This document shows positions 32,461 through 43,732 of a DNA stretch of 64,000 nucleotides, in pieces; within the stretch, counting starts at the first letter, position 1; each line of letters opens with the position of its first letter. The translations under genes and the position numbers were made by a program. Location of the stretch: the NCBI RefSeq assembly GCF_902686445.1, contig NC_062219.1:109059160-109123159 (forward strand). Direction: 5' to 3'. This stretch comes from Sciurus carolinensis. Its lineage: Eukaryota > Chordata > Mammalia > Rodentia > Sciuridae. The notes below the pieces were generated by a model. It searched no databases and was not told where the DNA came from. It saw only the letters and a program-made list of their open reading frames with translations.

Positions 32461-34080
32461 TTTTTTAATTTACTAATCCACACGGAAGTGCTTATTCTCC
32501 TAACTTCACCTTTGATGCTCAGCTGCGAACATACCTGCTACCATGAGTTCTGCAAAAACTTGAGATTTTAAGATTTTTCTCAAGAAAAACTTTAAAAAAT
32601 CACCTGCAGTTCATAACGTAGTGAAGAAAAGGTTGGAGATTCAGTAGAAAGAAAGAAAAGGGTTATCATCATATCACTAATATTTTGAGACTTCCCCTGT
32701 AGCATTTTTCTAAGGCATAATGATTGAAAGATATTCAAACAAAAAATATAATTGCTTTGCTTGAAACTTAAACACATTTCCTAACTCTGCTGAACGTGTA
32801 CAGCCTGCTTAGGAATTCCAATAGGCACAGGTCAATAGGTTGCAGGCACTAAAATTTAAAAGTATGTTTGAAATAGGAAAAAGATGTCTCGAGATTGAGA
32901 ATTCTGCAAGTTGGTCATGTGTAGCTCAGGACTCTAGGCCTCTGGCTGGGTGGAAGCAGGGGTGAGGTGGAGTTCTGGAGCTGGCCTCTGCCTGGGTGTC
33001 CCTCCGAGGGTCCTCAGAGCTCTTCACTTCTGAATTGTCACCAAGACAAAAAGAGTGGGAATTGGTTGTGTTTCTGTTAGTGAAACAGAAGGAACTAGAA
33101 TTTACAAAGTTTGAAAGTAAGTCATTAGTGGAAGAAAAGTCAAGAAGATAAACTCTTCTTGAGTCAAGACAACAGAAGCTCTTAATGTGCAGCCCATTAG
33201 CCACTGTCATTAGCAATCCTGGTGTGAGGGCAGGTTCAGATAGGAACCAATAGGACTGACTGCTTTATTTTTTTCTCCTTATATCTTTTTCTCAATGTCT
33301 CATCTCTGAGCAACCTTCACATCAGAATTTAGATCTCATTAGGAGAATAATTTTGGCATCTGATTATCTTCTGTAGTTTTTGTTATGAAATTTCCTGTGG
33401 AAGACAGAACACTCTACTCTCTGCAATTTTATGCAAATTAAAACTCAATTTCACTTAAGAAACAGTTTTCCAGAATGCTTTTGTTTCCTCCTCTGTACTA
33501 GAAAATTGTGAAAGTTTCTAAGTATAAAACTTTAACTTTAAAAGTTATGAAGATGCAATGTAAAATAAATAATAATGGAAGGTGTTATATGTCTCAAAAC
33601 TGCAAAGGATGGTTGTAATAAAGATAAGACACAGTAATGAAGGCAGAACTTTCAGTTAGATGTCTATATGGTGTATGTATCTCAAAATGTGGGTCTCTAC
33701 TCCTTAGTGGGTTACAAAATGAGTTGAGTAGATTATGAGTGTCATTTAAAAATGTAATTGAAAAGAGAAAACTGTATTACATGCAGGAAGGTTATATTAT
33801 TTCTTGAGCATTTTTTTTCAGTTATAGGTGCACATATACATGTTACACACACAAGTGTATGTGATGGGTTTTGTTGCAAGATAAATTTCTTTTCATAGAT
33901 TCAATTAAAATTTCAAAGATACTCCATTAGCCATAATAATCTACAACCTATATCTTTATTATTATCATTTAAGTGCTTAAAATTGCCAGACACATTAATA
34001 ATAATATTTTTAAAAAACTTTTAGTAAGTTGTAATTATAATGTTTCTAACACCAATCAGCCAGGAGACTGTCCTTATAAG
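32461..34080. other. No gene or assignable repeat seen
   Basis: A 96-codon minus-strand frame (32926-33216) has no recognisable features. Generally AT-rich and unassigned. Confidence 0.5.
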
Positions 34081-34084
34081 AATA

Positions 34085-34310
34085 ACCACTAACAGTTATT
34101 GAACTCTTTGAATAAACTGGCAGTTGTGCTAAATGTTTTGCATGCATTATCTAATCAGCTCCTTATAAACCTCCCTATGAGGAGACTACTATTATTCCTA
34201 TTTCTCAGAAAAGAAAGTTGAGGTTTCCAGAGTTTACATAGCTAGTGGATCTCAAGTCTGTGCCTGTCTGGCTTCAGAGCCAAAGCATTTCACCACCATA
34301 GTGTTATTCT
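34085..34310 (-). mobile_element. MIR SINE relic
   Basis: Reverse-complement MIR: AACAGTTATTGAACTCTTTG, GTGCTAAATGTTTTGCATGC, ATTATCTAATCAGCTCCTTA, CTATTTCTCAGAAAAGAAAG, TTTACATAGCTAGTGGATCT, CTGGCTTCAGAGCCAAAGCA. Confidence 0.88.
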
Positions 34311-35167
34311 TCAAGAACAAATACCTTATGGAAAGTTTTGTGATTTGTGAACCCCCCTTTGCAATCTACCTCTTTTGAAATGTTTGTAATTTAGCACTAG
34401 AATAATTCAATCCCCTTTGGTCCTGATAGAATGTTGATAAGGTTATTTCTCTGGTTATGTATGTAGAGTTTGGCTGATTTTAGAGGTAATTGATTCCTAA
34501 TCTGATTCTAAGGAACATTTTCCCTCCTCTTCCTATAGGTCTGAAGTCTCAGAGTCTAAGGCAAACCCTCCTATCCTCACCAGAAGAGTGGGATTCTCCT
34601 CATTCCTCTCTTCCACCAAGAATGAAGTTTCCTCCCCATGAGCAACCAACAACAAAAACTCAGAACAGGAATCCAACATTTGGCAGTCCCTGGAACCAGA
34701 ATGAATTTCTCTAGGTTCAGGGTTAACAATTTTTCATCTATAAAAGACCAGGTAGTACATATTTTCATCCTTGTGAGCCATCTGGTCTCTGTCACAGTTA
34801 TTCAGTTTTACTATTGTAGTGCAAGAGCATATACAGGCATTTCTTAAACAAATGAGCAAGGTGGGATTTTGTGGGCTGTAGTTTGTCAAACCCTCTTCTA
34901 GAGCCTAAAAGTGAATGCTCTCTAATGGCCAGGTCAGGGGAAGAGGAACACATGGCTGCTCTTTATTAGCTTCATATTCACCTCGAATAGTTTTTTTTAT
35001 TATGTATCTTCATTTTCTAAAAGGTTTCTTTGAAACCTTTAGGAATACCTTCAGTCCAATGTATTTCAAGTTTAAAGTTTTTTCTTTGGATAAATCAAGA
35101 AGCAAGTGTACATTACGTTGTGTCTCCCCACCAAGGGGCAGCAATGGGTCCTTCATTCTCCATCTCT

Positions 35168-35207
<40 letters not shown>

Positions 35208-35905
35208 TAGGATACATATATTTATGGAAATATTTTTCTTATATAGATACACGACTTATGATAAAATGAAATATTTAACAGTTCAGAGTAGCATTATCAA
35301 TTGTTCTTCTTAATGCCATTAAAATATTTTCTAAATTTTAAAAAATAGTGTGATTTAACTTTATTCTCTGGGGGGGAAAAACCCCGAATAGTTTCTTTTC
35401 AGTTATTTTCATTTTAGTACTTATGTTGAGAAAGAGAATGAATTTTTAGGACACTGAGTATTTGAGGAGAGTCAAAGGAAGGTGTAGAAGGAGACCTGGG
35501 GGGTCTAAAATCTTCCCCTACTCCATTTTCACTCAGGATGGCTGGTTAAAAACACTGGGAAAGCATAAAGATAGCACTGAATTTCCTTTCTGGAATCCCT
35601 CAAGGGAGAAAAGCATGCAGGGGGAGTTGAAGTACCGATTAAACCAGCGACTTTTCCACATCCTGTGGGCAGAGGAGAAAAGATATTACTTTAAATATTG
35701 GAAGGTGGGGAAATGGAAATTTGAAATGAGCTCCTTCTACGTTTTGGTTTTTCAAAATACTATTGACTTACTTCTACTTCCCTGGCCTATGCTGATGTTA
35801 TACAGTCCAGTGATTTAAGCTGGAGTTGGCACTTTCCAGATAATTTTGTCTTGAGAAGAGAAAAAAGTGAAGAGAGAAGCAGAGGACAGACAGAGGGCCT
35901 GGCTC
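34311..35905. other. No gene seen; one CA microsatellite
   Basis: Frames up to 132 codons overlap on both strands and some run through the CA repeat. The 118-codon frame at 35462-35818 resembles nothing known to me. No repeat family placed. Confidence 0.5.
35174..35203. repeat. (CA)15 microsatellite
   Basis: Fifteen uninterrupted CA units. Confidence 0.97.
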
Positions 35906-35911
35906 CTTCAT

Positions 35912-36010
35912 CCAGTTCAACCAACATGTATTAAGTGCTCTCTGGAGGCTCACCACTGTTCAGGGTGACAGCGGATCACAGACCAAGGCAGAAACCCTGT
36001 TCATTGGGAG
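35912..36010 (+). mobile_element. L2 relic
   Basis: TTCAACCAACATGTATTAAG, TGCTCTCTGGAGGC, then CAGAAACCCTGTTCATTGGG follow the L2 3' order (tatttattgagcacc, 'ccctgccctcatggag'). Confidence 0.45.
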
Positions 36011-36014
36011 CAGT

Positions 36015-36170
36015 GTCTAAAACGGAATCCTCTTCAGCAGCATATGAGAATCCCATGGGATCCATTGAAAAATAGCAATTCCAGAGTCCCAGACTGGTTC
36101 ACAGGATCTGAATCTGAGTTTGGCCATCAGTATTTTTAAATATCAGGCTAGGTGACTATGCCGTGAGAAC
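36015..36170 (+). mobile_element. MER5-type hAT transposon relic
   Basis: CAGCAGCATATGAGAATCCC, ATAGCAATTCCAGAGTCCCA, GGATCTGAATCTGAGTTTGG and CAGTATTTTTAAATATCAGG follow the MER5 order (cagcagcatc, aatgcaaattc, tgaatcagaaactctgg, 'caatctgtgttttaacaag'). Confidence 0.6.
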
Positions 36171-36455
36171 AACTGTCTAAAGGCAAAAGCGGAACAGGCT
36201 GTCATCACAATCTCACGTGCCACCTGCTATGAGAGGAACGTGTAAGTCCCTGTAGGTCACTGTTGAGAAGGAAGAGATCCATTTTGCTTTGGGAAGGGAT
36301 GCTCTTTGAAAGAGTCAGAAAGAACAAGAATGCATCTCAAAGGACAAGGATGAGTAGGAGTTTACCATGGCAGCAAAGGGGGCGTGGTGGGGTGCATTCC
36401 ACACATAGGGATGAGCTGGTGCCAAGGCAGGGTGGGGTGAGATGCCAAGACATAT
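36171..36455. other. No gene or assignable repeat seen
   Basis: About 280 bp of unassigned sequence between the MER5-like relic and the MLT1 LTR. Confidence 0.5.
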
Positions 36456-36456
36456 C

Positions 36457-36907
36457 TGTCTGCTTGGGTTGCCATAACAAAACACCACAAACTGGGTGGC
36501 TTAAACAACAGGAATTTTTTGTTTCCTGGGTTCTAGAGGCTGGAAGTCCAAGACTGAGGTCAGGAGGGTTGGTTCCTTCTGCAGTCTGTGAGAGAGAATC
36601 TTCCCCATGCTTACCCCTGGTTTCTGGCAGCTTTCCAGCCATCTTTGGCATCCTTGGCCTGTAAACATGTTGTGCCAGCCTCTGACTTCATATTCACGTG
36701 GTGTTGTCCCTATGTGCGTGTCTGTTCCAAACCTCCCCTTTGTGTAAGGACACCAGTCACATTGGATTAACGGCCCATCCAATTTCAGTATGACCTCCTC
36801 TTGATTTAACTAACTACATCTGCAATCACGCTATTTCCAAATTCTGAAGTACAGGGGTTAGGGTTTCAACACAGGAGCTTTTGGGAGACACAATTCAGCT
36901 GCTAACA
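36457..36907 (-). mobile_element. MLT1-type MaLR solo LTR
   Basis: Minus-strand MLT1 from TGTCTGCTTGGGTTGCCATA and ACTGGGTGGCTTAAACAACA, through AGGCTGGAAGTCCAAGACTG, AAGGACACCAGTCACATTGG and TACAGGGGTTAGGGTTTCAA, to the end GACACAATTCAGCTGCTAAC. About 451 bp, TG...CA ends. Confidence 0.9.
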
Positions 36908-37054
36908 GGAATAAAGGAGGGAAAGGCAGGGAAAGAGGTTTGAGAATGAGGCATGATTCCGGTAAGAGAAATCCTGCAAAATAATTTGAATTTTGGTCTT
37001 GAAGGATAAAGAACCCCCAAGAACTTTAAGTTTTGAAATTGGAAAGAGAAAAAG

Positions 37055-37280
37055 AAATAATTACTAAACTTTATATGTGCCACATGTTCTTGCTTCATTT
37101 GCGCATGAACTCCTTTCATCCTCATGAGGAATTATTATCTCCATTTTACAGATGAAAAATCTGGGGCTGAGGAAAGCAAAGTACTTACTGTAAAGCATAT
37201 ACCCTGCAAGTGGTAGGATCAGAATCTAGGAAGAACCTGGCTCCAAAGCTTGTGCCTCTGTTTATCACTGTCATTGACTC
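37055..37280 (-). mobile_element. MIR SINE relic
   Basis: Reverse-complement MIR: ATTATTATCTCCATTTTACA, GATGAAAAATCTGGGGCTGA, AGTGGTAGGATCAGAATCTA, CTCCAAAGCTTGTGCCTCTG. Confidence 0.85.
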
Positions 37281-37955
37281 TGGGGCATGACTCCTCAGCA
37301 TTTCAGCTGTTCCCCTTCTGTGATGATTTCCTTGCTGGGTCTTCAGCCCTAACTCCTCTCTGTGGCTTACAGTTCTGTGTCTCTAGTGGTCAGTTGATGT
37401 TTCCATGTGATGTTCTTTATCATGTCACACTCACCAAACCTGGAACTGAACCACATCCCTTCCCTGAACTATAGACTTTTGCATTCATCCTTAAAAAACT
37501 ACTATTCTTGGTGAATTCTCTCCTGTCAGTCCACAGAAACTAATTTTGGAGGCCAAAGGTTCATGGCATTTTGGTTTCATCTCCTGGGTCAGCTGGGATG
37601 GCCGTGACCACTTGAGGCTCTGGCTCCCTCAAAGGCCACTGTGTGAAAGTGTCAGAAACCAGTTTGCTAGGGCTGGAAGAAGTATGGTTTTAGGGGACTG
37701 GAAATCTGGGCTGCCATCAAAGGCACGACCGTTCAGTTTCCCACAAAATTACATTTGGCAGTTTGCTAGGCCTTCAGAAGACAGTTCAGGTGTCAGGAGC
37801 TAGTGGGGACCCTCTTGGGTTCAGAATGACTTTGAGGATTCTCTGTCAGGTTCCTATAAAAGTTGGTGTTCTGTTCCCTTCTTTTCCACAAGTGGATCTA
37901 GCCTAAAGACTGTGGCCTGTTAGCTAGGTTATTGGGCCAGGAAAGTCCTTTGAAT
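37281..37955. other. No gene seen
   Basis: Two unrelated 74-85-codon frames without recognisable features; no repeat family placed. Confidence 0.5.
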
Positions 37956-37959
37956 GACT

Positions 37960-38115
37960 AGTGGAAATAGTACTCTATTCGGTGGTGGGAGACTTGCATT
38001 CTAATCCTAACTCAGATTCTGAACGTTCAGCAAGTCACTTTATAGACACTGAGAAGAAATAAAACTTAAGTCTGTTTCTTTATCTACAGAATAAAAGAGA
38101 GAAACAATATGAAAT
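37960..38115 (+). mobile_element. MIR SINE relic
   Basis: Sense MIR: GACTTGCATTCTAATCCTAA, CGTTCAGCAAGTCACTTTAT, GTCTGTTTCTTTATCTACAG. Confidence 0.65.
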
Positions 38116-40830
38116 TAAAACTCCCCAAAGCTTCCAAATTCTATGATTTGTTCCTAATTAGAGTTCAAATCAAGGATATTCACTGTTGGCTACACCTGAA
38201 ATTGGCAGATCAGTCTTAAACCAGTGTATTTGTTAGAATGGAAGAGTGAGTTGGTTCTTTTTATGTCTTTTTTTTTTTTTTTTTCTAATTTCCTTTGGCC
38301 CAAAAGGTGGTTTTCCTCCCAGCTGTCTCCTGTCACCTGATGTTTACATAGAGAATTATAATCAACAAAAATTGCTAAATGCCAGCAGCTTTGACTAGAT
38401 TGACTTCTCAGCAATTAAACCTAACAGTTCCTCTAAGGATATATTTGCCCTTTCTCAGCCTCTGTGGCACCAAAGGCCAATGTCTCCTGTGGCACTGGGC
38501 CCCTCTTGCCAATGTGTGCAGGTAACAAGCTGTTCTTTCCCTGGCAGTGAAGATTTTCCTTTTGTGGCATGAAAGGAGGGCATTGTCTGCTTTATTATAT
38601 ATTTTTTTGAATGAAAATGTTTTGAATCATTTGTTTGATGACTCCTTCTCTAGAATTGGGTGGAGTGATGACTAAGAGAGGGCCTTGTGGGGCCAACAAG
38701 GCCTCAGGTTAGTTATGGGAAGCCATTTTTTTTCTTCAATAGCAATTATCTTGCTTGACCCATTCAGGGCAACCAAGGGACAGTCATTCCTTGTTCTTCT
38801 GCTTAAACTTTGCTCTTCATGAGATATAAACATAAAATCAGAGAAAAATAGTCCTGTGTTTCATAAAAGGAAGTACAACATCAAGAGGTGAACTAATGTA
38901 CCCAAGAATACCTTGTCTCCTTGGGCCTCAGGGGCTCTACCTTAATCCAAGATGCTTCTTTGTGTGTACATACATTTATTTGGCATTCTACAGAAGACAT
39001 TGGGTTCTCTTCTAAACCTTAGTTTTATTCCTATTATTTCATACTTCCTTACTATATGATGCAGAGGAGTGACTTAGATGCTGCTAGGAGACAGGTACTG
39101 TGGCACTGAGTCAGGGTGTTTCAGGGAATAAGTGCTTCCCAAAGATCATGACTCATTCTGTTTTTTAACATTGTATAAATTCCATTTCTCTTATTTGTCC
39201 ACTTTTCTGAGACAATTTCACTTCAACACTCCAAAGAGAACAAAGCTTTGAAAGAGATCAGATTGAATTGTGACCCTATGGACTGAGCGACATACCTTAG
39301 ACATGTATGAAGTAGGATGAGGAGCTGGGGATAGGGTATTTCCGGATCCTGAGGTTAGAAGGAAATTTGAGAACCCATAGTAACCATCCCCCTGTCCTGA
39401 GGCAGGAGTGCAAGTAAATTTAGTAAGTCATGCTAATTTTAGAGATTGCAAGGCCTGGTGATTCTATGACTCCCTCAGCAGTGCATTTCAAGCAACCTTT
39501 GAAGCCACTCTTTTCTTCTTAATCTATTCCAAGTCCCCTTTTCTCTACTCTGAGCTGCAGATTCTTTAAAAAATCTCCAATATTTGAAAAGCAAGAGCTA
39601 ATCATTCCTCAGACTTATTTTCTAAGCCAAAAGGCAAAATTTTCTTAATCATGTCTTCAAATCTTTAAAAAAATTTAAGACATTTGATGAATTATCAACT
39701 TATTGCTAATTCCTAGAATTTTCTTATTTTATGGCATTTCTCAAATTGTAAAGATTCCTCTCAGATATACTCCTGCATAGCTCAGGGAAGATGTACACAT
39801 TTTAATAAAAACCCTGGGTGACCCCTCACTTACCCAGGGAACTTTTATTTGGTAAATTCACCTTAAGAAGCAATCAACCTGATAACAGTAAGCCATAATC
39901 AAGCAATGGAGACTTGCAGAAAAGCTAAAAAGAAGCTATAAATTGGGGCCAGTTATAAAAGAAAGAAACCAGTCTATATACATTTTTATCCCTTATCCAT
40001 TGTTGGGTATAAAATATCAAAAAATCAATCATTGATTTTAATAATGATAACCATGAGTCATCTAGAAAACCCACAAAGGATATGATCCGTATCCTCTTAA
40101 GAGTTGGAAAAGTGTGTTTCTTACTCTAGGATGTCTTTAAATTAAATTTATTCAAGTAAATTTAGTATTGGCATGTATCAGTTAGCTAGACATTTTACTA
40201 AGGTGTATTGTCAGAAAGATGTAAGCTAGTAATTGTTTTTGTTAACAACTCATTTAAAAGACAAGGAAAACAGGGATAAAGGAAGGGAAAGTCTCCCCAG
40301 GCAATTAGTGCTATCTGAGGACAAGGGAGGGGGTAAAAGAGGGTAAAAGAGGTAAAAGAGGGAGTGGGTAGAAGGACCTCCCTGACTATGGGCTTTTTAT
40401 TTTCCACACAATTTATTTTGAACACTCAATTTGAAAATATGTAACAACCTCTGAGTTAGAAATGACACCATGAATACTCAGAATGTGTGTGCCAGTGTGG
40501 ATCAGGGAAAATTAGAATTGGGGTTCCCACTGAAATGTACCTCACAATCTCCCTGACTGACAGCTACAACAACTTCCTGACTTGTAGCACAGGTTGCCCT
40601 TTCTAGTGCCACGTGTATCAGACTGTGAAGGACCAAGAAGGATGATTCCAGGAAGGTCACTAAGTTGAAATGATGCTTATCAGCAATTTATTCAGTGATC
40701 ATGATGAATCCATCCTTTATCAGAATTCTTTGTTGTTTGTTTGGATCTTACCCAAATACTAAGTTTAAGTTATAGCTTCCTTGAAGTCACAAATTTGAAC
40801 TAATCTAAGGCCTATGAAGTTCTGTAAATG
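38116..40830. other. No gene seen; possible L3/CR1 trace at 39335-39560
   Basis: The segment TTAGAAGGAAATTTGAGAAC, CCATCCCCCTGTCCTGAGGC has the wording of an L3/CR1 relic but is weak. A T run lies near 38268-38284. Otherwise unassigned. Confidence 0.4.
40330..40361. repeat. Short tandem repeat of GGTAAAAGA units
   Basis: Three near-identical 9-10-bp units (GGGTAAAAGA, GGGTAAAAGA, GGTAAAAGAG). Confidence 0.9.
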
Positions 40831-40834
40831 TTCA

Positions 40835-40965
40835 TAATAAATCATTCCTTCAATATTCACTTAACATATGTTTATTGATTGCCAACTATGTTCCAGGCAA
40901 AGTTGCAGACCTGAGAAAACACACTCAACTTCCTATTCTTATGGAGATCACGTTTATTGTTTGTA
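40835..40965 (+). mobile_element. L2 relic
   Basis: ATATGTTTATTGATTGCCAA, CTATGTTCCAGGCAAAGTTG, CTTATGGAGATCACG follow the L2 order (tatttattgag, tatgtgccaggcac, catggagctta). Confidence 0.5.
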
Positions 40966-41074
40966 TAGATTGTACGTTTTGTTTATAACCAAAACCAGTG
41001 AAAAGTGAAACAAGAACAAAAATCCTGATAAGGAAGAGGGTCTACCCATAATGGAGGCCTCACAGTGAACACTT

Positions 41075-41350
41075 CTCAGATTTGTCTACAGTGCATCAGA
41101 ATTAGAAGGGGAACTGTTAGAAATACAGATTTCTGGGGTTCCACCAAGAACCGCCAATCAGTACTCCAGGTGTGGGCTCTCAAGAGTCTGTATTTTCGGG
41201 GCTGGGGAGATAGCTCAGTCGGTAGAGTGCTTGCCTTGTAAGCACAAGGACATGGGTTCGATCCCCAGCACCCCCCCCCAAAAAAAAGAGTCTGTATTTT
41301 CCTAACAGTCAGGATCTGGTTCCTAAAACTGCGTTTGGAAATCACTGAGC
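41075..41350 (+). mobile_element. MER5-type hAT relic, split by an ID SINE
   Basis: CAGTGCATCAGAATTAGAAG, TGTTAGAAATACAGATTTCT and GGGGTTCCACCAAGAACCGC, then after the SINE CAGTCAGGATCTGGTTCC and TTTGGAAATCACTGAGC, collinear with MER5 ('gcatcaga', 'gttagaaatgcaga', 'gggccccacc', 'tttgagaaccactg'). Confidence 0.7.
41198..41285 (+). mobile_element. Young ID SINE with perfect 16-bp target duplication
   Basis: Intact tRNA-Ala-like body GGGGCTGGGGAGATAGCTCA, A box TAGCTCAGTCGG, B box GGTTCGATCCCC, tail ACC(C)n then (A)n. Perfect duplications AAGAGTCTGTATTTTC lie at 41182-41197 and 41286-41301. Both internal RNA polymerase III boxes look usable. The least decayed retroposon in the window. Confidence 0.95.
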
Positions 41351-41354
41351 TAGA

Positions 41355-41810
41355 TGCTCCCTTGATGACTGTATCTGTCAAGGTTCCAACAAGACATGAA
41401 AGGCATTTTTAGTTGAATAATTTGAGAAGAATTTACAAAGGGATGATTTACAAATGTGTGGCTAGACCATTGGGAAACCCCAAAGAATAGTGCCGAACCC
41501 TGAGGCAGATAACATGTAGCAACTATTCCCACCCTCATGCCTGAAGGAGTCAAAGGAAAGGATTTCCCAGAATCAGGAGACAGGCCCTCTAGACAGGACC
41601 TGTGGTATCCAGTTGAAAGATGGCGCCAGCCAGTTTGAGCCAAATCAGGTGGAATCCAGAGGGTTAGGTAGCCTATTAGAGACCTTGGAGGCAAGTCTAC
41701 TGGGACACAGAGAAGGATGGACAAAGATGGAGAGTGAATGTGGAGGAGCAAATGATGACACAGTCCAACGCCCTTTTCACTGTTACAATGGTACCCCAAA
41801 CCGGTCTCTA
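41355..41810. other. Unassigned, probably ancient repeat-like sequence; no gene
   Basis: Overlapping 90- and 149-codon frames on opposite strands without recognisable features. Phrases such as AAGAATTTACAAAGGGATGA and GAGACCTTGGAGGCAAGTCT feel repeat-derived but I cannot name a family. Confidence 0.35.
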
Positions 41811-41812
41811 TG

Positions 41813-42161
41813 TGTAAGGTCAGATGTGGGTGAACAGAAAGGAGTCAGACCAAAAGCGGCTGAACAAGGCTTTATTGGGGTTTGAGCCTTGGGCAAGATT
41901 CACCAGTCCTTCGAGGTGAAAGTCCGGGAAATCTGTGCGTGGTTCCTGCTGGCCAGCGCTTTTATAGCCGGAATTGGTGGGGGAAGGCTTGAGGGTTTAG
42001 TGTCCCTCTGGGGTTGGCTAGGGGCTCCATTGATTGACAGGCAGTTGCAGGACGCCACTAGGGTTTATCTGCCTGCGTCTGATTGGTTGTTCTTTGGCCT
42101 GGTTGTTCTTTGGGCTGCCTGATGCCCCGCCCCTATACTGCTGCTCAGACCTCCCCTAACA
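41813..42161 (-). mobile_element. Solo ERV LTR (gammaretrovirus-like) with recognisable promoter signals
   Basis: 349 bp, TG...CA ends (TGTAAGGTCA to CCCCTAACA), near-matching 5-bp flanks (CTATG / TTATG). Read on the minus strand it has a CCAAT box (AACCAATCAGACGC), a TATA box (GGCTATAAAAGCGC) and then a poly-A signal (CCCAATAAAGCC), the U3-R order of a gammaretrovirus-like LTR. No internal viral genes are present. Two overlapping plus-strand frames here are incidental. Confidence 0.85.
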
Positions 42162-42265
42162 TTATGTATTCCTAATATTTCATGTAAAGTTATTTTCAGG
42201 AGCTAGCCTTAGCTCCTTATTATTATCTCTGCTTGCCACCTCCAGGGACACACAAAGTGCAGGGA

Positions 42266-42281
42266 TTTTTTTTTTTTTTTT
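42266..42281. repeat. T homopolymer, about 16 bases
   Basis: T run after CAGGGA, with no adjoining SINE body seen. Confidence 0.85.
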
Positions 42282-42294
42282 ACTCTGTGTTTTT

Positions 42295-42450
42295 GATAAC
42301 CATGAATATTTCTTGAGTATTCATTATATTCCATACACTATGATGATTTTGTTTTATAGAACAACACTTCGAAGTAGGTGTGATTTAACAGAGAAGAAAA
42401 TTAACTCACAGAGAGGTTATGAAATGTATCTTGAGTCACACAGTAATATA
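42295..42450 (-). mobile_element. MIR SINE relic
   Basis: ATATTTCTTGAGTATTCATT, AGAACAACACTTCGAAGTAG, AGAAAATTAACTCACAGAGA, GGTTATGAAATGTATCTTGA: reverse-complement MIR order. Confidence 0.75.
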
Positions 42451-42785
42451 ATGCAATATAATATAACATAAGAAATAAAAATCATACATGGAGCCTGATT
42501 TGTCCCATACAAATACCCATGTTATTAACATTTATGCAGTTTTGTTAAGGTTCCCCAGAAATGTAAATCCCAATCACTCTCAGTAACTTAGAAGCTGTGT
42601 TCTAGACAATTTTGTCAAGAGTGAAAAACCACAATTCCTTTTTTTTTGCATATAGTTTTATCAATGCTTGCATTTATTAAATATTTCATGTGATCCTATT
42701 CATCCTCAGGAAGCAAGTTGGGCCTTGTGGATTGACTGTGATTTTCTGCATTCCTGCTTCAAGATATGCTGGTGGGGACAAAACA
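42451..42785. other. No gene or assignable repeat seen
   Basis: AT-rich; includes TAATATAATGCAATATAATA, a simple-sequence-like patch. Confidence 0.5.
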
Positions 42786-42789
42786 GAGC

Positions 42790-42900
42790 TAAGAAAACCA
42801 ACTGTTCCAATTTGTCTTGGAATGAGGGATTCCCCCAAGATGTGAGAATTTCAGTGCAAAACTCTGGACAGTTTCAGTCAAATTGGGGTGATTGGTAAAT
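42790..42900 (+). mobile_element. Palindromic short DNA-transposon-like element, copy B
   Basis: AAAACCAACTGTTCCAATTT opens, and the end reads CAAATTGGGGTGATTGGTAA, an imperfect inverted repeat of it. The inner order GGAATGAGGGATTCC, TTTCAGTGCAAAACTCTGGA, CAGTTTCAGTC is the reverse of copy A at 27955-28085. Confidence 0.55.
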
Positions 42901-43280
42901 ACCAGATTAACTTACTTCAATGTTATAATGAGGGTCTCAGAAATTTTAGAATCATATTACTGAAACTTTAAAAAAATATTTTTCTGACTCTTCAGGTGCT
43001 GGTTAGGTGTATTTTTGTATCACCTGAAGCCCAGTTTCTACTCCATCCTTTTGACAAGCTGAGGCACAGAAGTTGCATAATAGGAAAGGGACAGGGAATC
43101 AGAAAACAAGTTCAATTCAGGCAAGTCATCCTGGCATCTGAATGTGGTGAGTGATGGAGGAAATGGGCATTGTCAACAAAGTCCAGATCCCCGTCTCTCA
43201 GTTTCGGTCCTTGGCTCCAAAGACTTGGGGCTTATTACACTATGTTGCAACTGCTTATTATTGCTTGTCTCCCTTGCTAG
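42901..43280. other. No gene or assignable repeat seen
   Basis: One 65-codon frame (43151-43348), which runs into the tandem duplication. Confidence 0.5.
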
Positions 43281-43384
43281 GCAGAAAGATAACTGAGGAC
43301 AAGGATCGCATGGTCTCAGGATTTAGAACTGGGCAGAAAGATAACTGAGGACAAGGATTGCATGGTCTCAGGATTTAGAACTGG
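43281..43384. repeat. 52-bp tandem duplication with one mismatch
   Basis: Units 43281-43332 and 43333-43384 both start GCAGAAAGATAACTGAGGAC and end GGATTTAGAACTGG. The only difference is AAGGATCGCA versus AAGGATTGCA, a C-to-T change at a CpG, so the duplication is recent. Confidence 0.97.
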
Positions 43385-43732
43385 GCCTGTTCCCTGCTAT
43401 GAGCTCAATGACTCTGTGGGAGCATTTTGGGACACAAAGGAGATAGATTTATTCAAGACTCATTCCTGAACTTTCTGGATTCAGCATGAAACGACTTTCA
43501 GAATCATCCTTGAAACACATTAGGTGCTTGAGGCAGGATGGTGATGGTGGTGGGACCTCACATTATAGGAAAGTTTCCTGCTAAGTAAGTTTCTAATCTC
43601 ATTCCCTGAAGATTGATCTGCCCCATCAATCCCCTCAACACTGTAGGCTTCAGGGTACCAAAGTGAAGACAGCTCAGGGCCTCTGGTTTAGTTGGCCTTA
43701 ACTCTTTTTTACCTTTTGGGGGCATGCCAGGC

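Noticed and set aside
35462..35818. 118-codon plus-strand frame starting with basic residues
   Set aside because: No homology that I can recall, no splice or promoter context, and a length within chance.
41198..41285. tRNA-Ala gene
   Set aside because: The body is tRNA-like with A and B boxes, but it ends in C and A runs and has target duplications, so it is an ID SINE.
41350..42122. Several 77-149-codon frames around the LTR at 41813
   Set aside because: They run across the LTR boundary or are antisense to it; none resembles a retroviral protein.
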